Shown piece after piece: positions 23,898-32,734 of a stretch of 64,000 nt of DNA. The position numbers and the translations under genes were made by a program. The stretch's first letter is position 1; each line of letters opens with the position of its first letter. The notes beneath the pieces are model-generated. The model ran no database searches and was not told the origin of the DNA. It saw only the letters and a program-made list of their open reading frames with translations. The DNA lies in NCBI GenBank assembly GCA_028695965.1, contig JAQVHZ010000005.1:28204-92203 (forward strand), read 5' to 3'. This DNA comes from Thermoguttaceae bacterium. GTDB taxonomy: Bacteria > Planctomycetota > Planctomycetia > Pirellulales > Thermoguttaceae.

Positions 23898-26129
23898 TTA
23901 GAGCGGTCGTTTGAATCCTTCCCATTTCACGGTCCAGCCCTCAGGGAAGCCCGGGGCGGAATCGCCGGATTTGGGCATATTGGCGTTTGTCGCGTCGTCG
24001 TTGGCGTCTTCGTCGAACCCGGCGCACATACCGGCGATCGCGTAGAGGAGCCCGCCGTTACCGGGCAGGTACGGACCTTTGCCGCCGCGAGTCGACGGGC
24101 CGCCGAGATTCATGCCCGACTCGTCGTAGATATTGCAGACGGAATCGTGCAGGAGCATATCGACAGCCAGATCGGGGCGGCCTAGTCTTGAGGCGGCCAT
24201 AGCGGTCCACGGGAAATCCCAGCCCCAGCATCGGTCCCATTGCCATTCGGGCACGACGCGTTCGAGCGTTTTTTTGGCGATATCGGGGTCGACTCCGTCG
24301 ATCAGCGGGAGCATACCGCAAACTCCGATGAGGTCGGGGTGTTCCCAGTTGCGTTCAGTAAAGGAATTTCGCCATTCTGTCGAGTGGACGTAGACGCCGT
24401 CTTCAACGGGCAGGGGCTGCAGATTGGCGCGCACTTCATCCCAGAAGGCGTCGCGTTCTTTTCCAAGCCGTTCTCGCCAGGTATTTGCGGCGTCCAATCC
24501 CCATCGCCAATAGGCGAGGTCAAAGACGTCGTCGCGGGTTATGCCCTGTTCGCTCGGGGGCATTGCCGGAGCTAAATGATAGACGCCCGACTCGTCTTTT
24601 GTCGCGTAATCAGCCATATGGACGGCGGTTTGTTCGACGATTTCCGCCCACTTGTCAAGAGTTTCCCGCGTCGGACTGCGTCGATAGTCCATTTCGGCAA
24701 AGAAGATCGGATGCGGCTGTTTCCAGAGCAGGACAAGGTTCCCGACCCAAGGAGCGGTTCGTCCGTCGGGCGCGATTTCCTTTTGCCATTTGAATCCTTT
24801 GTATCCGAGTTGTTCGGCAAGGAGCCGCGCGTTGTCTTGAACTTTCGGATAGATCGAGACAGCGTCGTCGGCAAGCTCAGCGCGATCCCACGCCCACCAG
24901 TGGACGAGATGCCACCAGACCATCTCCATATGGAACCGCCCGCTCCAAGGACAGATCGTGACGAGCCCGGATTCTCCGCAAGGCCAGTCGCCTGCGGAGT
25001 TCGTGCGAAGTTGGAATTGCGATAAGACGACGCGCCGTTCGAGTTCTTTCCAGCGCGGGTCGGCGCTTTCGGAGAGGTCGACGGCGGCGCCCGACGTCCA
25101 GAAAGTTTCCCAACGCGCTTGTGAAATCTCTTGCGCTTCGTCAAAAGAGACCGGCGCAGACGTCAAGACGGAGTCGTCTGTTGGGAAGCTTGAATAGTCG
25201 CCTCCGTCGAACGTGATCGCCAGGTCAAGCGTATCGGCGTCGAGACCAGTTACGCGAATCGCCGACGTTTCGCCGACTTGCTCGACTTTTCCGCCGACCG
25301 CGTCGACGCGCGCCGAGTAGGAGTAGTCGCCGACAACGCCTTGCGCGTATTCGTTTTGCAGCAAGCGCTTGACGACGAGCGCCTTATCGTCGTCGACTCT
25401 TTGGATTTCGAACGGCGTCGATTGCGCGTCGTTAAAGGAGCCGACCCACGGTCCGGGCGTAAGGTCGGGATTCGGGAAATCGATTTGGACGACTAGTTCG
25501 CCCGAGCGGACGAGTTCCGATTCGATACGAACGGCGACGGTAGTATCAAGGAGCGCGTCGTCGGTAACGCAGGTTGTTACGTTGACTGTTTTACCGCCGA
25601 GCGTAAAGGTCGTCTGGTGAACGCCTGACCAGAGGTCGAGTTCGCGTTCGAGTAGGTCGACGTCTTGCGGATTGATAGGCGCGCCGTCTTTTTTGACGAA
25701 CCGGACGCGCGCTAAGTTCATACAGCGCGGGTTATTGCGCACCCAGTGGTAAAGGGGCGCTTTGTCGCTCGGCCAGGGATCGCCGCCGGTCAGACGCCCT
25801 TGCGCGTAGGTTCCGCAGGGCGGGACGTCCGCCCAAGTAAACTCGGCGGGCAACGGGTCGGAGTACCAGCCCCAGTGAGACAGGGTGTTCCCGCCAAAGG
25901 TTTGCAGACCGGTTCCGTCGACATTGAAGCAGAAGTTGCCGTTGCCGATCGGGAGAGTCGATTCAAGGTGAGCGCCTTTGACGTTATGGCGCGTTACGAT
26001 AGCGTGTCGGTCGAGCGGCTCTTTTAGTTCCGCGCCGACGCAGCTGTTTGCGAGCGCCGCTGAGGCGACTAACGCGAGCGCGGCAGCCGCTTTCAGGGCG
26101 TTTTGCAGTGTTAACGGTAGTGTTGGCAT
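23898..26129 (-). CDS. Exported (alpha/alpha)6-barrel glycoside hydrolase-like protein
   Basis: A 743-residue protein with an N-terminal signal peptide (LKAAAALALVASAALANSCVGA). A sheet-rich N-terminal half (LPIGNGNFCFNVDGTGLQTF; RELDLWSGVHQTTFTLGG) is followed by a helical barrel (RFHMEMVWWHLVHWWAWDRAEL; CWGWDFPWTAMAASRLGRPDLAVDML; SGMNLGG and PYLPGNGGLLYAIAGM). This arrangement matches clan GH-L six-hairpin glycosidases such as the GH65 and GH95 families, but no family can be named with certainty. E in FHMEMVWW and D in GWDFPW are candidate active-site residues. It is the third gene of an operon, starting 27 bases after the sialidase-like gene, with only a weak ribosome site. Confidence 0.75.
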   Translation of the reverse strand: MPTLPLTLQNALKAAAALALVASAALANSCVGAELKEPLDRHAIVTRHNVKGAHLESTLPIGNGNFCFNVDGTGLQTFGGNTLSHWGWYSDPLPAEFTWADVPPCGTYAQGRLTGGDPWPSDKAPLYHWVRNNPRCMNLARVRFVKKDGAPINPQDVDLLERELDLWSGVHQTTFTLGGKTVNVTTCVTDDALLDTTVAVRIESELVRSGELVVQIDFPNPDLTPGPWVGSFNDAQSTPFEIQRVDDDKALVVKRLLQNEYAQGVVGDYSYSARVDAVGGKVEQVGETSAIRVTGLDADTLDLAITFDGGDYSSFPTDDSVLTSAPVSFDEAQEISQARWETFWTSGAAVDLSESADPRWKELERRVVLSQFQLRTNSAGDWPCGESGLVTICPWSGRFHMEMVWWHLVHWWAWDRAELADDAVSIYPKVQDNARLLAEQLGYKGFKWQKEIAPDGRTAPWVGNLVLLWKQPHPIFFAEMDYRRSPTRETLDKWAEIVEQTAVHMADYATKDESGVYHLAPAMPPSEQGITRDDVFDLAYWRWGLDAANTWRERLGKERDAFWDEVRANLQPLPVEDGVYVHSTEWRNSFTERNWEHPDLIGVCGMLPLIDGVDPDIAKKTLERVVPEWQWDRCWGWDFPWTAMAASRLGRPDLAVDMLLHDSVCNIYDESGMNLGGPSTRGGKGPYLPGNGGLLYAIAGMCAGFDEDANDDATNANMPKSGDSAPGFPEGWTVKWEGFKRPL

Positions 26130-26156
26130 ATTGTCGCTTTATATACAATTGTCAGG

Positions 26157-27413
26157 CTATTTGTTAGAGGAAACCCAAGTCGGCGCGTCGTCCGCGCGGG
26201 TTAGGTCTCGGAAGTTTTCGAGGCGGAAGAAGGTGAAGTAGTTGGCGTCATGGCAGTTATGCGCGCCTTCCCATGCGAGTCGGCAGACGCAGACGAGGTC
26301 GTCCCCTTCGAATCGCCAGTCGACATATTGGAACCCGATCGCCAAGTCGGCGTGCCGATAGATAATGACGCGGATCTCCCATGTTTTCAGGTCGTCTGAA
26401 CATACGAGCGCGGAAGTGTTGCGCGCGCGTTCTTTATCGGGCGCGTCGACGTCGTCCGGATGGATCCAGTTCACGATCGACCAGTATTTTTGCGTTTGGT
26501 CGTCGTATTTAATGACGAATTTCTTACACCCGCCGGGCATTTCGACGAATCCGGTCTCAGGATCCCACGTCGCGACTTTTCCATCGTCGGAGAGTTGGAT
26601 TTGGGCGCCTTTGCCGTCGTTGACGGCGTCGTCAACGCGCATTTGGATGATCATCTTGCCTTCAGGCGTGCAGAGCACGTTGCCTTCGGCCCAGCCGTGC
26701 GCGTGGTCTTGGACGACCCATGGGATCGAATTGCTGAAGGTCCAGTTGGACGCGTCGAGCAGGTCGGAGTCGATAGGCGCGCTTGCACACATCGGGTTAT
26801 ATTGGGTCATGTACCATCGCGGCTTTGAGTTGAAGTTGAAGTCGCCGATTTTTTCGACCTCTTTCCAGACTCGTCCGTTGTGAATCAAAACGGGCGCGGG
26901 GTCGCAAAAGACGCTCAGTTCTTTGGTTCCGCCGATGAGACGGCCCGTCTTGGAGTCGTTTGGAATCGTCCAGGTGTGTCCGCCGTCAGTCGACTTGCTG
27001 ATAGTAACTGCGCATTGCGAGTCTTTTGTCGCGTCCGTGAACCCTCTGCCGGGCGCCCATCCGATCGCGTATAACGCGTCGTTCAGATAGAAAAGATAAG
27101 ACGCGCGCTGGTTGGGAATCTTCGCAATCAGCGCCCATGTTTCCCCTTTGTCTTTCGATTCGAAGACGTGGGTTCGCAAGTCGAGGTTGTCGACGCGTCC
27201 GAAATAATCGTGCGAGGCAATATAGGTTCCGTCGGGCAGGATCTCGATACTTGGAGAACCGAGGTAAATCCTCTCGAAATCAGAGCTTTTGTTGATAACG
27301 ACGCCCGGCGGCTGTTCCGGCGCCGGCGCTTCGACAGCGAGGGTATGTCGAGCGGCTGGCAGAAGGACGCATATTGCGGCAATTAGCGTGAAAAACGCAT
27401 AGAATTTTTTCAT
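26157..27413 (-). CDS. Exported sialidase-like six-bladed propeller protein
   Basis: A 418-residue protein. The start is ATG 27413 because AGGAG lies 7 bases upstream and a signal peptide (FYAFFTLIAAICVLLPAARHTLA) follows; the upstream open frame is only the overlap with the previous gene. Asp-box repeats typical of sialidase propellers are seen as SKDKGETW and SKSTDGGHTW. The first blade begins SPSIEILPDGTYIASHDYFG. The arginine triad expected of a true sialidase cannot be assigned by eye, so sugar hydrolysis is likely but sialic acid specificity is not shown. It is the middle gene of the three-gene operon, 10 bases after the preceding stop. Confidence 0.82.
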   Translation of the reverse strand: MKKFYAFFTLIAAICVLLPAARHTLAVEAPAPEQPPGVVINKSSDFERIYLGSPSIEILPDGTYIASHDYFGRVDNLDLRTHVFESKDKGETWALIAKIPNQRASYLFYLNDALYAIGWAPGRGFTDATKDSQCAVTISKSTDGGHTWTIPNDSKTGRLIGGTKELSVFCDPAPVLIHNGRVWKEVEKIGDFNFNSKPRWYMTQYNPMCASAPIDSDLLDASNWTFSNSIPWVVQDHAHGWAEGNVLCTPEGKMIIQMRVDDAVNDGKGAQIQLSDDGKVATWDPETGFVEMPGGCKKFVIKYDDQTQKYWSIVNWIHPDDVDAPDKERARNTSALVCSDDLKTWEIRVIIYRHADLAIGFQYVDWRFEGDDLVCVCRLAWEGAHNCHDANYFTFFRLENFRDLTRADDAPTWVSSNK

Positions 27414-27423
27414 GAGTTTGCTC

Positions 27424-28554
27424 CTAAGCGTTAATTGGTTTTGACGTAGCGAGCGCGATGCAGCGACCTTGGTCGCCGACCGCGTTGTAGAAGTGATAAA
27501 CGACGCCGTCGTGCTTGACGACCCACGGCTTATGCGCGAAAGTCGAGTCAAACGGTTCGGACGGCTGAACGAGGTGGGGACCTTCCCATTTGCGCCAATG
27601 AACAAGGTTGCGCGAGACGGCAAAAGTTTCAAAGGCTTGCGGTTTCCAGAACGCTCCAAAGTAGAACATGACCCATAAGTCGCCGATGCGCGCGATTTGC
27701 GGGTCGCCGGAGATGCCCGAGCCGTTGTCGATAACCGGACCGTTGCCGTATCGGCGCCATTTCATGAGGTCGTTTGAAACGGCTATGCCGATTCTTTCCG
27801 TCGAGCGGCCGTCGGTGATTTGTTTTGCGTTATAGAAACAGACGAATTGGTATCCCAAACGTTTTTCTTTGTCCCAAATGACGCTTGTTTTGTACATCGT
27901 GTCCTTTTCGAAGGGTCTTGCGTCAGGGTCTTCGGGCGCCATGATCGGTTTGTCGAATCTTTTCCATTCTTTGGCGGAGGACGGGTCGTCGGTATAGGCG
28001 AGCCCAATTTTTAACGGGTCGGGCTCGTAGCCTTTGCCCTCGCCGCCCAGGTAGGTGAACCAGTATTTTCCTTCAAATTGCTGAATAGCGGCGGATCCGC
28101 CCCATGTGTAATCGACAAGCGCGGCGGACGGCGAGCATTGCCACGCGTCCCAGCCCGATTCGCGGAAAGGCACGACCGTTCCGAGCGATTTCCAGTGGAG
28201 CAGGTCGTCGCTCTTGGCGATTTTGGCGACGTAGCCCGTCTTGTGGAGAAAACGAAGGTAGATCATGTACCAGACGCCGTCGATGCGAAAGAGGTTGGGA
28301 CTGTCGACCGGATCGCCGTCTTCTTGCGGAAGGACGACGCCGTATTTGTAGGGCGTCTTGATTTCTTCGTAGATCGCGTTCATTTCGTCGTCGGTAACGT
28401 CCGAAGGGGTCGACAGGTCGACGTCGATGGGACGCTGCGGCTCTTCGGCAAAGAGATTTTTCGGGAGCGCGCAGGCGGCGACGCCTGTTGCCGAGCAGGT
28501 CAGGTATTTGAGAAAATCGCGTCGATTATGCGCGCTGCATACGTTTGATTTCAT
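27424..28554 (-). CDS. Tat-exported five-bladed propeller glycosidase-like protein (GH43/GH32/GH130-like)
   Basis: A 376-residue protein with a twin-arginine signal (NRRDFLKYL, then a hydrophobic stretch). The mature part has repeating propeller-blade motifs: DSPNLFRIDGVWYMIYLRF, AKSDDLLHWKSLG, GKYWFTYLGG, AVSNDLMKWRRYG, GDPQIARIGDLWVMFYFG and HKPWVVKHDGVVYHFYNAVG. The S-x-DLxxW repeats are typical of the GH32/GH43/GH117/GH130 superfamily. Candidate catalytic acids are D in VDSPNLF and in SGDPQIA. It is the first gene of the glycan operon, with its promoter at 28646-28674 and a GAGAG ribosome site. Confidence 0.8.
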   Translation of the reverse strand: MKSNVCSAHNRRDFLKYLTCSATGVAACALPKNLFAEEPQRPIDVDLSTPSDVTDDEMNAIYEEIKTPYKYGVVLPQEDGDPVDSPNLFRIDGVWYMIYLRFLHKTGYVAKIAKSDDLLHWKSLGTVVPFRESGWDAWQCSPSAALVDYTWGGSAAIQQFEGKYWFTYLGGEGKGYEPDPLKIGLAYTDDPSSAKEWKRFDKPIMAPEDPDARPFEKDTMYKTSVIWDKEKRLGYQFVCFYNAKQITDGRSTERIGIAVSNDLMKWRRYGNGPVIDNGSGISGDPQIARIGDLWVMFYFGAFWKPQAFETFAVSRNLVHWRKWEGPHLVQPSEPFDSTFAHKPWVVKHDGVVYHFYNAVGDQGRCIALATSKPINA

Positions 28555-28584
28555 GATTTGCTCTCATTTTTGTTGGTTCTTGGA

Positions 28585-28629
28585 AGCGCGCTAACGAGTC
28601 TTTTGGTCGATTCGTGAATATAGCGCGCT
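28585..28629 (-). promoter_or_regulatory. Leader hairpin of the glycan operon
   Basis: Two copies of the palindrome AGCGCGCT (28585-28592 and 28622-28629) pair with each other, with an inner ACGAGTC/GATTCGT stem (28594-28600 with 28609-28615). It lies in the predicted 5' leader, between the start of transcription and the first gene. It could be a protein-binding operator or an RNA structure. Confidence 0.45.
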
Positions 28630-28645
28630 CGTGCCATTTCTACTG

Positions 28646-28674
28646 ATTATACGTAAACGACCTCTTTAAATCAA
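28646..28674 (-). promoter_or_regulatory. Promoter of the three-gene glycan operon
   Basis: On the minus strand TTGATT (complement of 28669-28674), 17 bases, TATAAT (complement of 28646-28651). Confidence 0.8.
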
Positions 28675-28841
28675 GAAAAATGGAATTTTTTGTAAGTAAA
28701 ATCCAAGGAACGGGGCGCTGAAGATTGGAGCGGCGACGATTTTGCGCTGTGAAAGTGCAAAAGAATCGCCTTTTTGGTCAATAACGGGAAGATTGACTTG
28801 AAAAATGGGGTAAAGTAAGAGGGCGTTTTTATTTCTCCCCC

Positions 28842-28869
28842 TTGCAGGAAATGAAATAATAGTTATTAT
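28842..28869 (+). promoter_or_regulatory. Possible promoter of tpiA
   Basis: TTGCAG (28842-28847), 16 bases, TATTAT (28864-28869), about 190 bases ahead of tpiA. It is weaker than the other promoters in the window. The rest of the roughly 500-base gap 28555-29060 holds the divergent promoter and its leader but no gene. Confidence 0.35.
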
Positions 28870-29060
28870 GTCGAGGTTAAAGGGCGCTTCTTTTGTTCGT
28901 TGTCGCTACGCTTGCGCAAGAGCGCGTTTTTCGAGCGGGTCGTCAGCGAAAACAGGCGTCGAGCGCTCTTAGTCAACATACTTTTTCTAACGACCGCGCG
29001 GCGACGTCGCTGCGTAAGCGTTAGAATAACGAGTTAATTTCGAACCAGAAGAGGACAAAA

Positions 29061-29816
29061 ATGCGTCGTCTCTTGATTGCCGGCAACTGGAAAATGAACT
29101 TGAAATTGGATTCGGCGAAAGCCCTGGCCCAAGGTCTCAAAGACGCGGCCGCCGGCGTTGCCGAAGTTGATATTGCGGTTTGCCCGCCGAGCATTTACGT
29201 TCAACCGGTCTGCGAAATCCTGAACGGCTCGAACATTGGCGTTGGCGCTCAAAACGCCTATTTTGAACCCGCCGGCGCTTTCACAGGCGAGCTCGAAATG
29301 GCGATGTTGACGGACGTCGGCTGCCAATATGTTATCCTTGGGCACAGCGAACGCCGCCACATTATGGGCGAATCGAGCGAACAAGTCAATCTTAAGGTCC
29401 GCGCCGCTTTGGCGGCTGGCCTTTGTCCGATCGTTTGCATCGGCGAACTGCTGAAAGAACGCGAAGCCGGCGTTACTAACGACGTCAATCGCCGTCAACT
29501 GGACGGTTCTTTCTCCGGCGTTACCGCTGAAGAAATGAAGAAGTGCGTCATTGCTTACGAACCGGTCTGGGCGATCGGCACGGGCAAGGTCGCTACTCCC
29601 GAACAAGCACAAGAAGTTCACGCCGACGTTCGCGCTTGGATTGCCGAACGCTACGGCAAAGACGTTGCCGACGTTGTCCGCATTCAGTACGGCGGCAGCG
29701 TGAAGGGCAGCAACGCGAAAGAAATCCTCAGCAAGCCCGACGTCGACGGCGCGCTCGTCGGCGGCGCTTCCTTGAAGGTTGACGCGTTCATGGAAATTAT
29801 CAACAACGTTCGTTGA
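29061..29816 (+). CDS. tpiA: Triose-phosphate isomerase
   Basis: A 251-residue glycolytic enzyme interconverting dihydroxyacetone phosphate and glyceraldehyde 3-phosphate. Active-site residues are visible: K11 in GNWKMN, H95 in ILGHSERR, and E167 in AYEPVWAIGTG. The phosphate loop is QYGGSVKGSN and the C-terminal GALVGGASLK is intact. GAGGAC lies just upstream of ATG 29061. Codon use is more uniform (GAA, AAG, GGC) than in neighbours, as expected for a highly expressed gene. Followed by a hairpin at 29851 and then secG, a common tpiA-secG order. Confidence 0.98.
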   Translation: MRRLLIAGNWKMNLKLDSAKALAQGLKDAAAGVAEVDIAVCPPSIYVQPVCEILNGSNIGVGAQNAYFEPAGAFTGELEMAMLTDVGCQYVILGHSERRHIMGESSEQVNLKVRAALAAGLCPIVCIGELLKEREAGVTNDVNRRQLDGSFSGVTAEEMKKCVIAYEPVWAIGTGKVATPEQAQEVHADVRAWIAERYGKDVADVVRIQYGGSVKGSNAKEILSKPDVDGALVGGASLKVDAFMEIINNVR

Positions 29817-29850
29817 GAATAGAGCGAACGACGTTGCGAAATCAAGGCGT

Positions 29851-29886
29851 CCGCCGGTTAAATTCGACCGGCGGCGCCGATTTTTA
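29851..29886 (+). terminator. Terminator of tpiA
   Basis: CCGCCGGT (29851-29858) pairs perfectly with ACCGGCGG (29867-29874), followed by CGCCGATTTTTAG. Confidence 0.62.
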
Positions 29887-30070
29887 GACATGATTCTCGA
29901 AAGAATCGCAGCTTGTCGCGCGTTATATCGCGCGCGGTTTAATTAGTTTGCCAGGGTTTCGCGCCGTCGGACGGAACGTTGGTTTGGCGTTTTAAAGAAC
30001 ACGATTATTAAGGCGCCTGTAAAGAGAGCGAGCGTCTTTCTCTTTGCCTGAGCGTTAGGATTTAGAAGAT

Positions 30071-30445
30071 ATGTTTGTCGCTATTTTAAAAGGACTCCTC
30101 TTCCTGTTTATGGTCCTGCTGTCTCTGTTCCTCATTTTGATCATCTTGCTGCAGCGCGGCAAGGGCGGGGGACTTGTCGGCGCTTTCGGCGGAGCTGGCG
30201 GTAGCAGCGCGTTTGGCGCCAAGACTAGCGACGTCTTCTTGAAAATCACCATTTGGACCGCAATTATCTGGTTCGTTACCTGCATTGGCGCTCGTTTCGT
30301 GCTCGATATTAAAACAGCGGATATGATCGACCAAGTAACGGGCGGCGTTGCGACGACAGCTCCGGCTCTTCCCGCTGGCGACGCAGCTCCTGCTGAAATT
30401 CCCGCCCTTCCTGCCGAGGCCCCGGCTGAAACGCCTGTGAACTGA
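30071..30445 (+). CDS. secG: Preprotein translocase subunit SecG
   Basis: A 124-residue inner-membrane protein of the SecYEG channel. Two membrane helices are seen (about 5-27 and 55-75) joined by the conserved loop [24 protein letters not shown]. The C-terminal tail from about 85 is Ala/Pro/Glu-rich and probably disordered. AGGA lies 11 bases before ATG 30071. SecY is also in this window (44782); SecE is not. Confidence 0.95.
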   Translation: MFVAILKGLLFLFMVLLSLFLILIILLQRGKGGGLVGAFGGAGGSSAFGAKTSDVFLKITIWTAIIWFVTCIGARFVLDIKTADMIDQVTGGVATTAPALPAGDAAPAEIPALPAEAPAETPVN

Positions 30446-30484
30446 GCGGCGATAAACGGTATCGGTCCCCCTCTCGTGGAGATT

Positions 30485-30536
30485 CACACAACCGACGAAA
30501 CGCATAACGACGCGTTGGCGCTTGTCGGTTTGTGTT
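30485..30536 (+). terminator. Long hairpin after secG
   Basis: CACAACCGAC (30487-30496) pairs with GTCGGTTTGTG (30524-30534) with one bulge, and inside it AACGC pairs with GCGTT. The A/T-poor tail makes it a likely transcript end or processing site rather than a clear intrinsic terminator. Confidence 0.5.
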
Positions 30537-30656
30537 GATTAAGCGGTTGTTGCGCGCGCGGCGTACAGCGTCGTTACTGCGCGCAATTTTAGCTCGGCGC
30601 CAGGCTCGATTTTTAAGAGCGACGTCGTTTGACGCAAGTTAATTTAAGGCTTACTT

Positions 30657-31559
30657 ATGTTGATCAGCATGACGGGATTCGGGTCGGCGTCGACTCATGA
30701 GAATGGATTCCTTATTTCGTCGGAGATTAAAGCGGTAAACAACCGTTTTTTGAAAACAACGATTAAGCTGCCAGAAGGATTTGCGTCGCTTGAAACGAAG
30801 ATTGACGAGTTGCTGCACGCTCAAATTGCTCGCGGTTCCGTTAATTTTTCTTTGAAACTCGACCGAGATTCAGCAGAAAACGATTTTGAACTTAATTTTG
30901 ACGCGTTGAAGCGTTATATTTCCGAAGCGCGCCGTTTCGTCGATCAAAATCCCGGTTTTGCACAATTTGATCGGCTCGGTCCTTTCGTCGATTTTCTTCG
31001 CCTGCCGGGCGTGATTCAAGATCATTCGAGCTCGACGCGGGAGAATTTGCCGGATCTTCTTTGGGACGCTATTGCGAACAACGTCAATATGGCGCTCGAA
31101 AGACTGCAGGCGATGCGGCGCGTCGAAGGCGCTTCCACAGCGACTTATTTGGCGGGCAATATCGATCTTCTTCGCGCGTCGATAGACGAAGTTAAGGCGC
31201 TTGCCCCAAATTCAGTCGAGGCGTATCGCGAGCGGCTTACCGAACGCGTTTCCAAGGCGTTGTCGGACAATGGCGTTGAGCTAGACCCCGTCGACATTGT
31301 GCGGGAGATCGCAATTTATACCGACAAAGTTGATATTTCCGAAGAGATTGCGCGATTCTATTCTCACTTGGACCAATTCGAGTCGACGATGAAAGTCGGA
31401 ACCGCGTGCGGCAAGAAACTTGATTTTCTGACGCAAGAGATGTTCCGAGAATCGAATACGATCGGCTCGAAATCAAGCTCGCCGGAAATTCTCCAACACG
31501 TCGTTGAAATGAAATCGACGATCGAGCGCATTCGCGAGATGGTCCAAAACGTCGAATGA
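30657..31559 (+). CDS. yicC: YicC-family endoribonuclease
   Basis: A 300-residue protein with both family domains: N-terminal SMTGFGSA with EIKAVNNRFLKTTIKLPE, and C-terminal GTACGKKLDFLTQEMFRESNTIGSKSSSPEI followed by VEMKSTIERIREMVQNVE, the DUF1732 end. YicC proteins form hexamers that cleave RNA. The gene is often next to gmk and rpoZ, exactly as here (gmk begins 53 bases downstream). The first ATG at 30657 is taken as the start; an internal ATG at codon 5 is the alternative. Confidence 0.93.
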   Translation: MLISMTGFGSASTHENGFLISSEIKAVNNRFLKTTIKLPEGFASLETKIDELLHAQIARGSVNFSLKLDRDSAENDFELNFDALKRYISEARRFVDQNPGFAQFDRLGPFVDFLRLPGVIQDHSSSTRENLPDLLWDAIANNVNMALERLQAMRRVEGASTATYLAGNIDLLRASIDEVKALAPNSVEAYRERLTERVSKALSDNGVELDPVDIVREIAIYTDKVDISEEIARFYSHLDQFESTMKVGTACGKKLDFLTQEMFRESNTIGSKSSSPEILQHVVEMKSTIERIREMVQNVE

Positions 31560-31612
31560 TCGACGCCCAACTTTACGGTATATTCAGTTAAAGATTCGAA
31601 CGGTCAGCCGGT

Positions 31613-32209
31613 ATGGCAGAATTAACGGAACAAGCGGCGTCGAAGCAAGGGCGCGTCCTTATTTTTTCGGGACCTTCGGGCGTCGGAAAAGGCACGTTGC
31701 TCAAGCTGCTCTTTGACAAAGGCGCGTTCCCGCTGACGATGAGCGTGTCGGCGACGACGCGAGCGCCCCGACCGGGCGAAATTGACGGCGTTCATTATTA
31801 TTTTTTGACCCGTGAAGAATTTTTGTCGCGACAGGCGCGCGGCGATTTTTTGGAATCTTTTGAAGTCTACGCCGGCGGCGCTTGGTACGGCACGCTTCGC
31901 GAAACTGTCGAACAGGCCGTGGCGGAAGGGAAATGGATCGTTTTGGAGATCGACGTCAAGGGCGCGAAAAGCGTCGTTGACAAGATTCCAGAAGCGGTTA
32001 CCTTTTTTATTGCGCCTCCGACGATCGACGATTTGCGCAAGCGGCTCGAGTCGCGCGGTTCGGAAACGACCGAAGAGTTAGCTAAGCGAGTCGCGCAAGC
32101 GCAGACAGAAATCGACTCCAGCGATTTTTATCGTTATCATATTGTCAACGACCGTTTAGAAGACTCGTTGGCGGAAATAGTAGAGATTTTACAACGAGAC
32201 GTTGCGTAA
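31613..32209 (+). CDS. gmk: Guanylate kinase
   Basis: A 198-residue cytosolic enzyme that phosphorylates GMP to GDP with ATP. The P-loop is GPSGVGKGT (20-28). The GMP-binding segment SVSATTRAPRPGEIDGVHYYF and the lid region (RGSETTEELAKRV) follow in the usual order, and the end YRYHIVNDRLEDSLAEI is typical. Length is normal. It lies between yicC and rpoZ on the same strand in what is probably one transcript. Confidence 0.97.
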   Translation: MAELTEQAASKQGRVLIFSGPSGVGKGTLLKLLFDKGAFPLTMSVSATTRAPRPGEIDGVHYYFLTREEFLSRQARGDFLESFEVYAGGAWYGTLRETVEQAVAEGKWIVLEIDVKGAKSVVDKIPEAVTFFIAPPTIDDLRKRLESRGSETTEELAKRVAQAQTEIDSSDFYRYHIVNDRLEDSLAEIVEILQRDVA

Positions 32210-32269
32210 CGCATTTGTTCTAGGGCGTTCAACGCGCTTTTTGAATAACTGCGTTTCATAAGGAACGAA

Positions 32270-32317
32270 ATGAGCGATCGCAAGGTTGCGCGTTTTGAAA
32301 GAGAAAAAAATGATTGA
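32270..32317 (+). CDS. Possible 15-residue leader peptide overlapping rpoZ
   Basis: ATG 32270 opens a 15-codon frame ending at TGA 32315-32317, which overlaps the rpoZ start by 8 bases in another frame. Its ribosome site AAGGAA (32260-32265) is better than the one in front of rpoZ. The peptide is rich in Arg, Lys and Glu. It could couple rpoZ translation to upstream ribosomes or could be chance. Confidence 0.3.
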   Translation: MSDRKVARFEREKND

Positions 32318-32543
32318 AGAGCTCAAAGAAGAAGAATTGATTGAAAAGTGCGGCGGACGTTTCAAGCTTTCTGTGCTTATTCAGAAACGGCTTGTCAACT
32401 TGAATCGCGGCGGTAAGCCTTTTGTCATGCCTCGCGAAGGAGAATCGACGCTGCAGATTGTCATTCGTGAAATCTTGGAAGATAAGATCTTCTTGAATTT
32501 GGACGGCGAAAGTTCGGAAAACGCTTTCGGCAATTCGTTTTAA
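32310..32543 (+). CDS. rpoZ: DNA-directed RNA polymerase subunit omega
   Basis: A 77-residue protein from ATG 32310. The segment GGRFKLSVLIQKRLVNLNRGGKPFV matches the omega core helix, in which a run of basic residues follows a hydrophobic helix and a Gly-Lys-Pro turn. Omega helps assemble the beta-prime subunit. The gene context gmk-rpoZ-coaC is the classic one. The C-terminal tail is acidic and short. The weak ribosome site and overlapping short frame at 32270 are unusual. Confidence 0.88.
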   Translation: MIEELKEEELIEKCGGRFKLSVLIQKRLVNLNRGGKPFVMPREGESTLQIVIREILEDKIFLNLDGESSENAFGNSF

Positions 32544-32600
32544 CTAAAATTCGAGTATAGGCGGAAAAGTTTTTCGCACGTAGCACACGACGAGAATTGA

Positions 32601-32629
32601 AAACGCTCTGCCTATGCAGGGCGTTTTTC
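32601..32629 (+). terminator. Terminator between rpoZ and coaC
   Basis: AAACGC-T-CTGC (32601-32611) pairs with GCAG-GGCGTTT (32616-32626), ending in a T run. It would end or attenuate the gmk-rpoZ message before coaC. Confidence 0.7.
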
Positions 32630-32734
32630 ATTAGAGGTATGGCAAATCGACGAAAAGACGACGAGACGAGTTGGGAGACGCAAGACGCTCTCGGCAAGTT
32701 GCATATATAGATAATTGAGCAGGCGGACGAAAAA

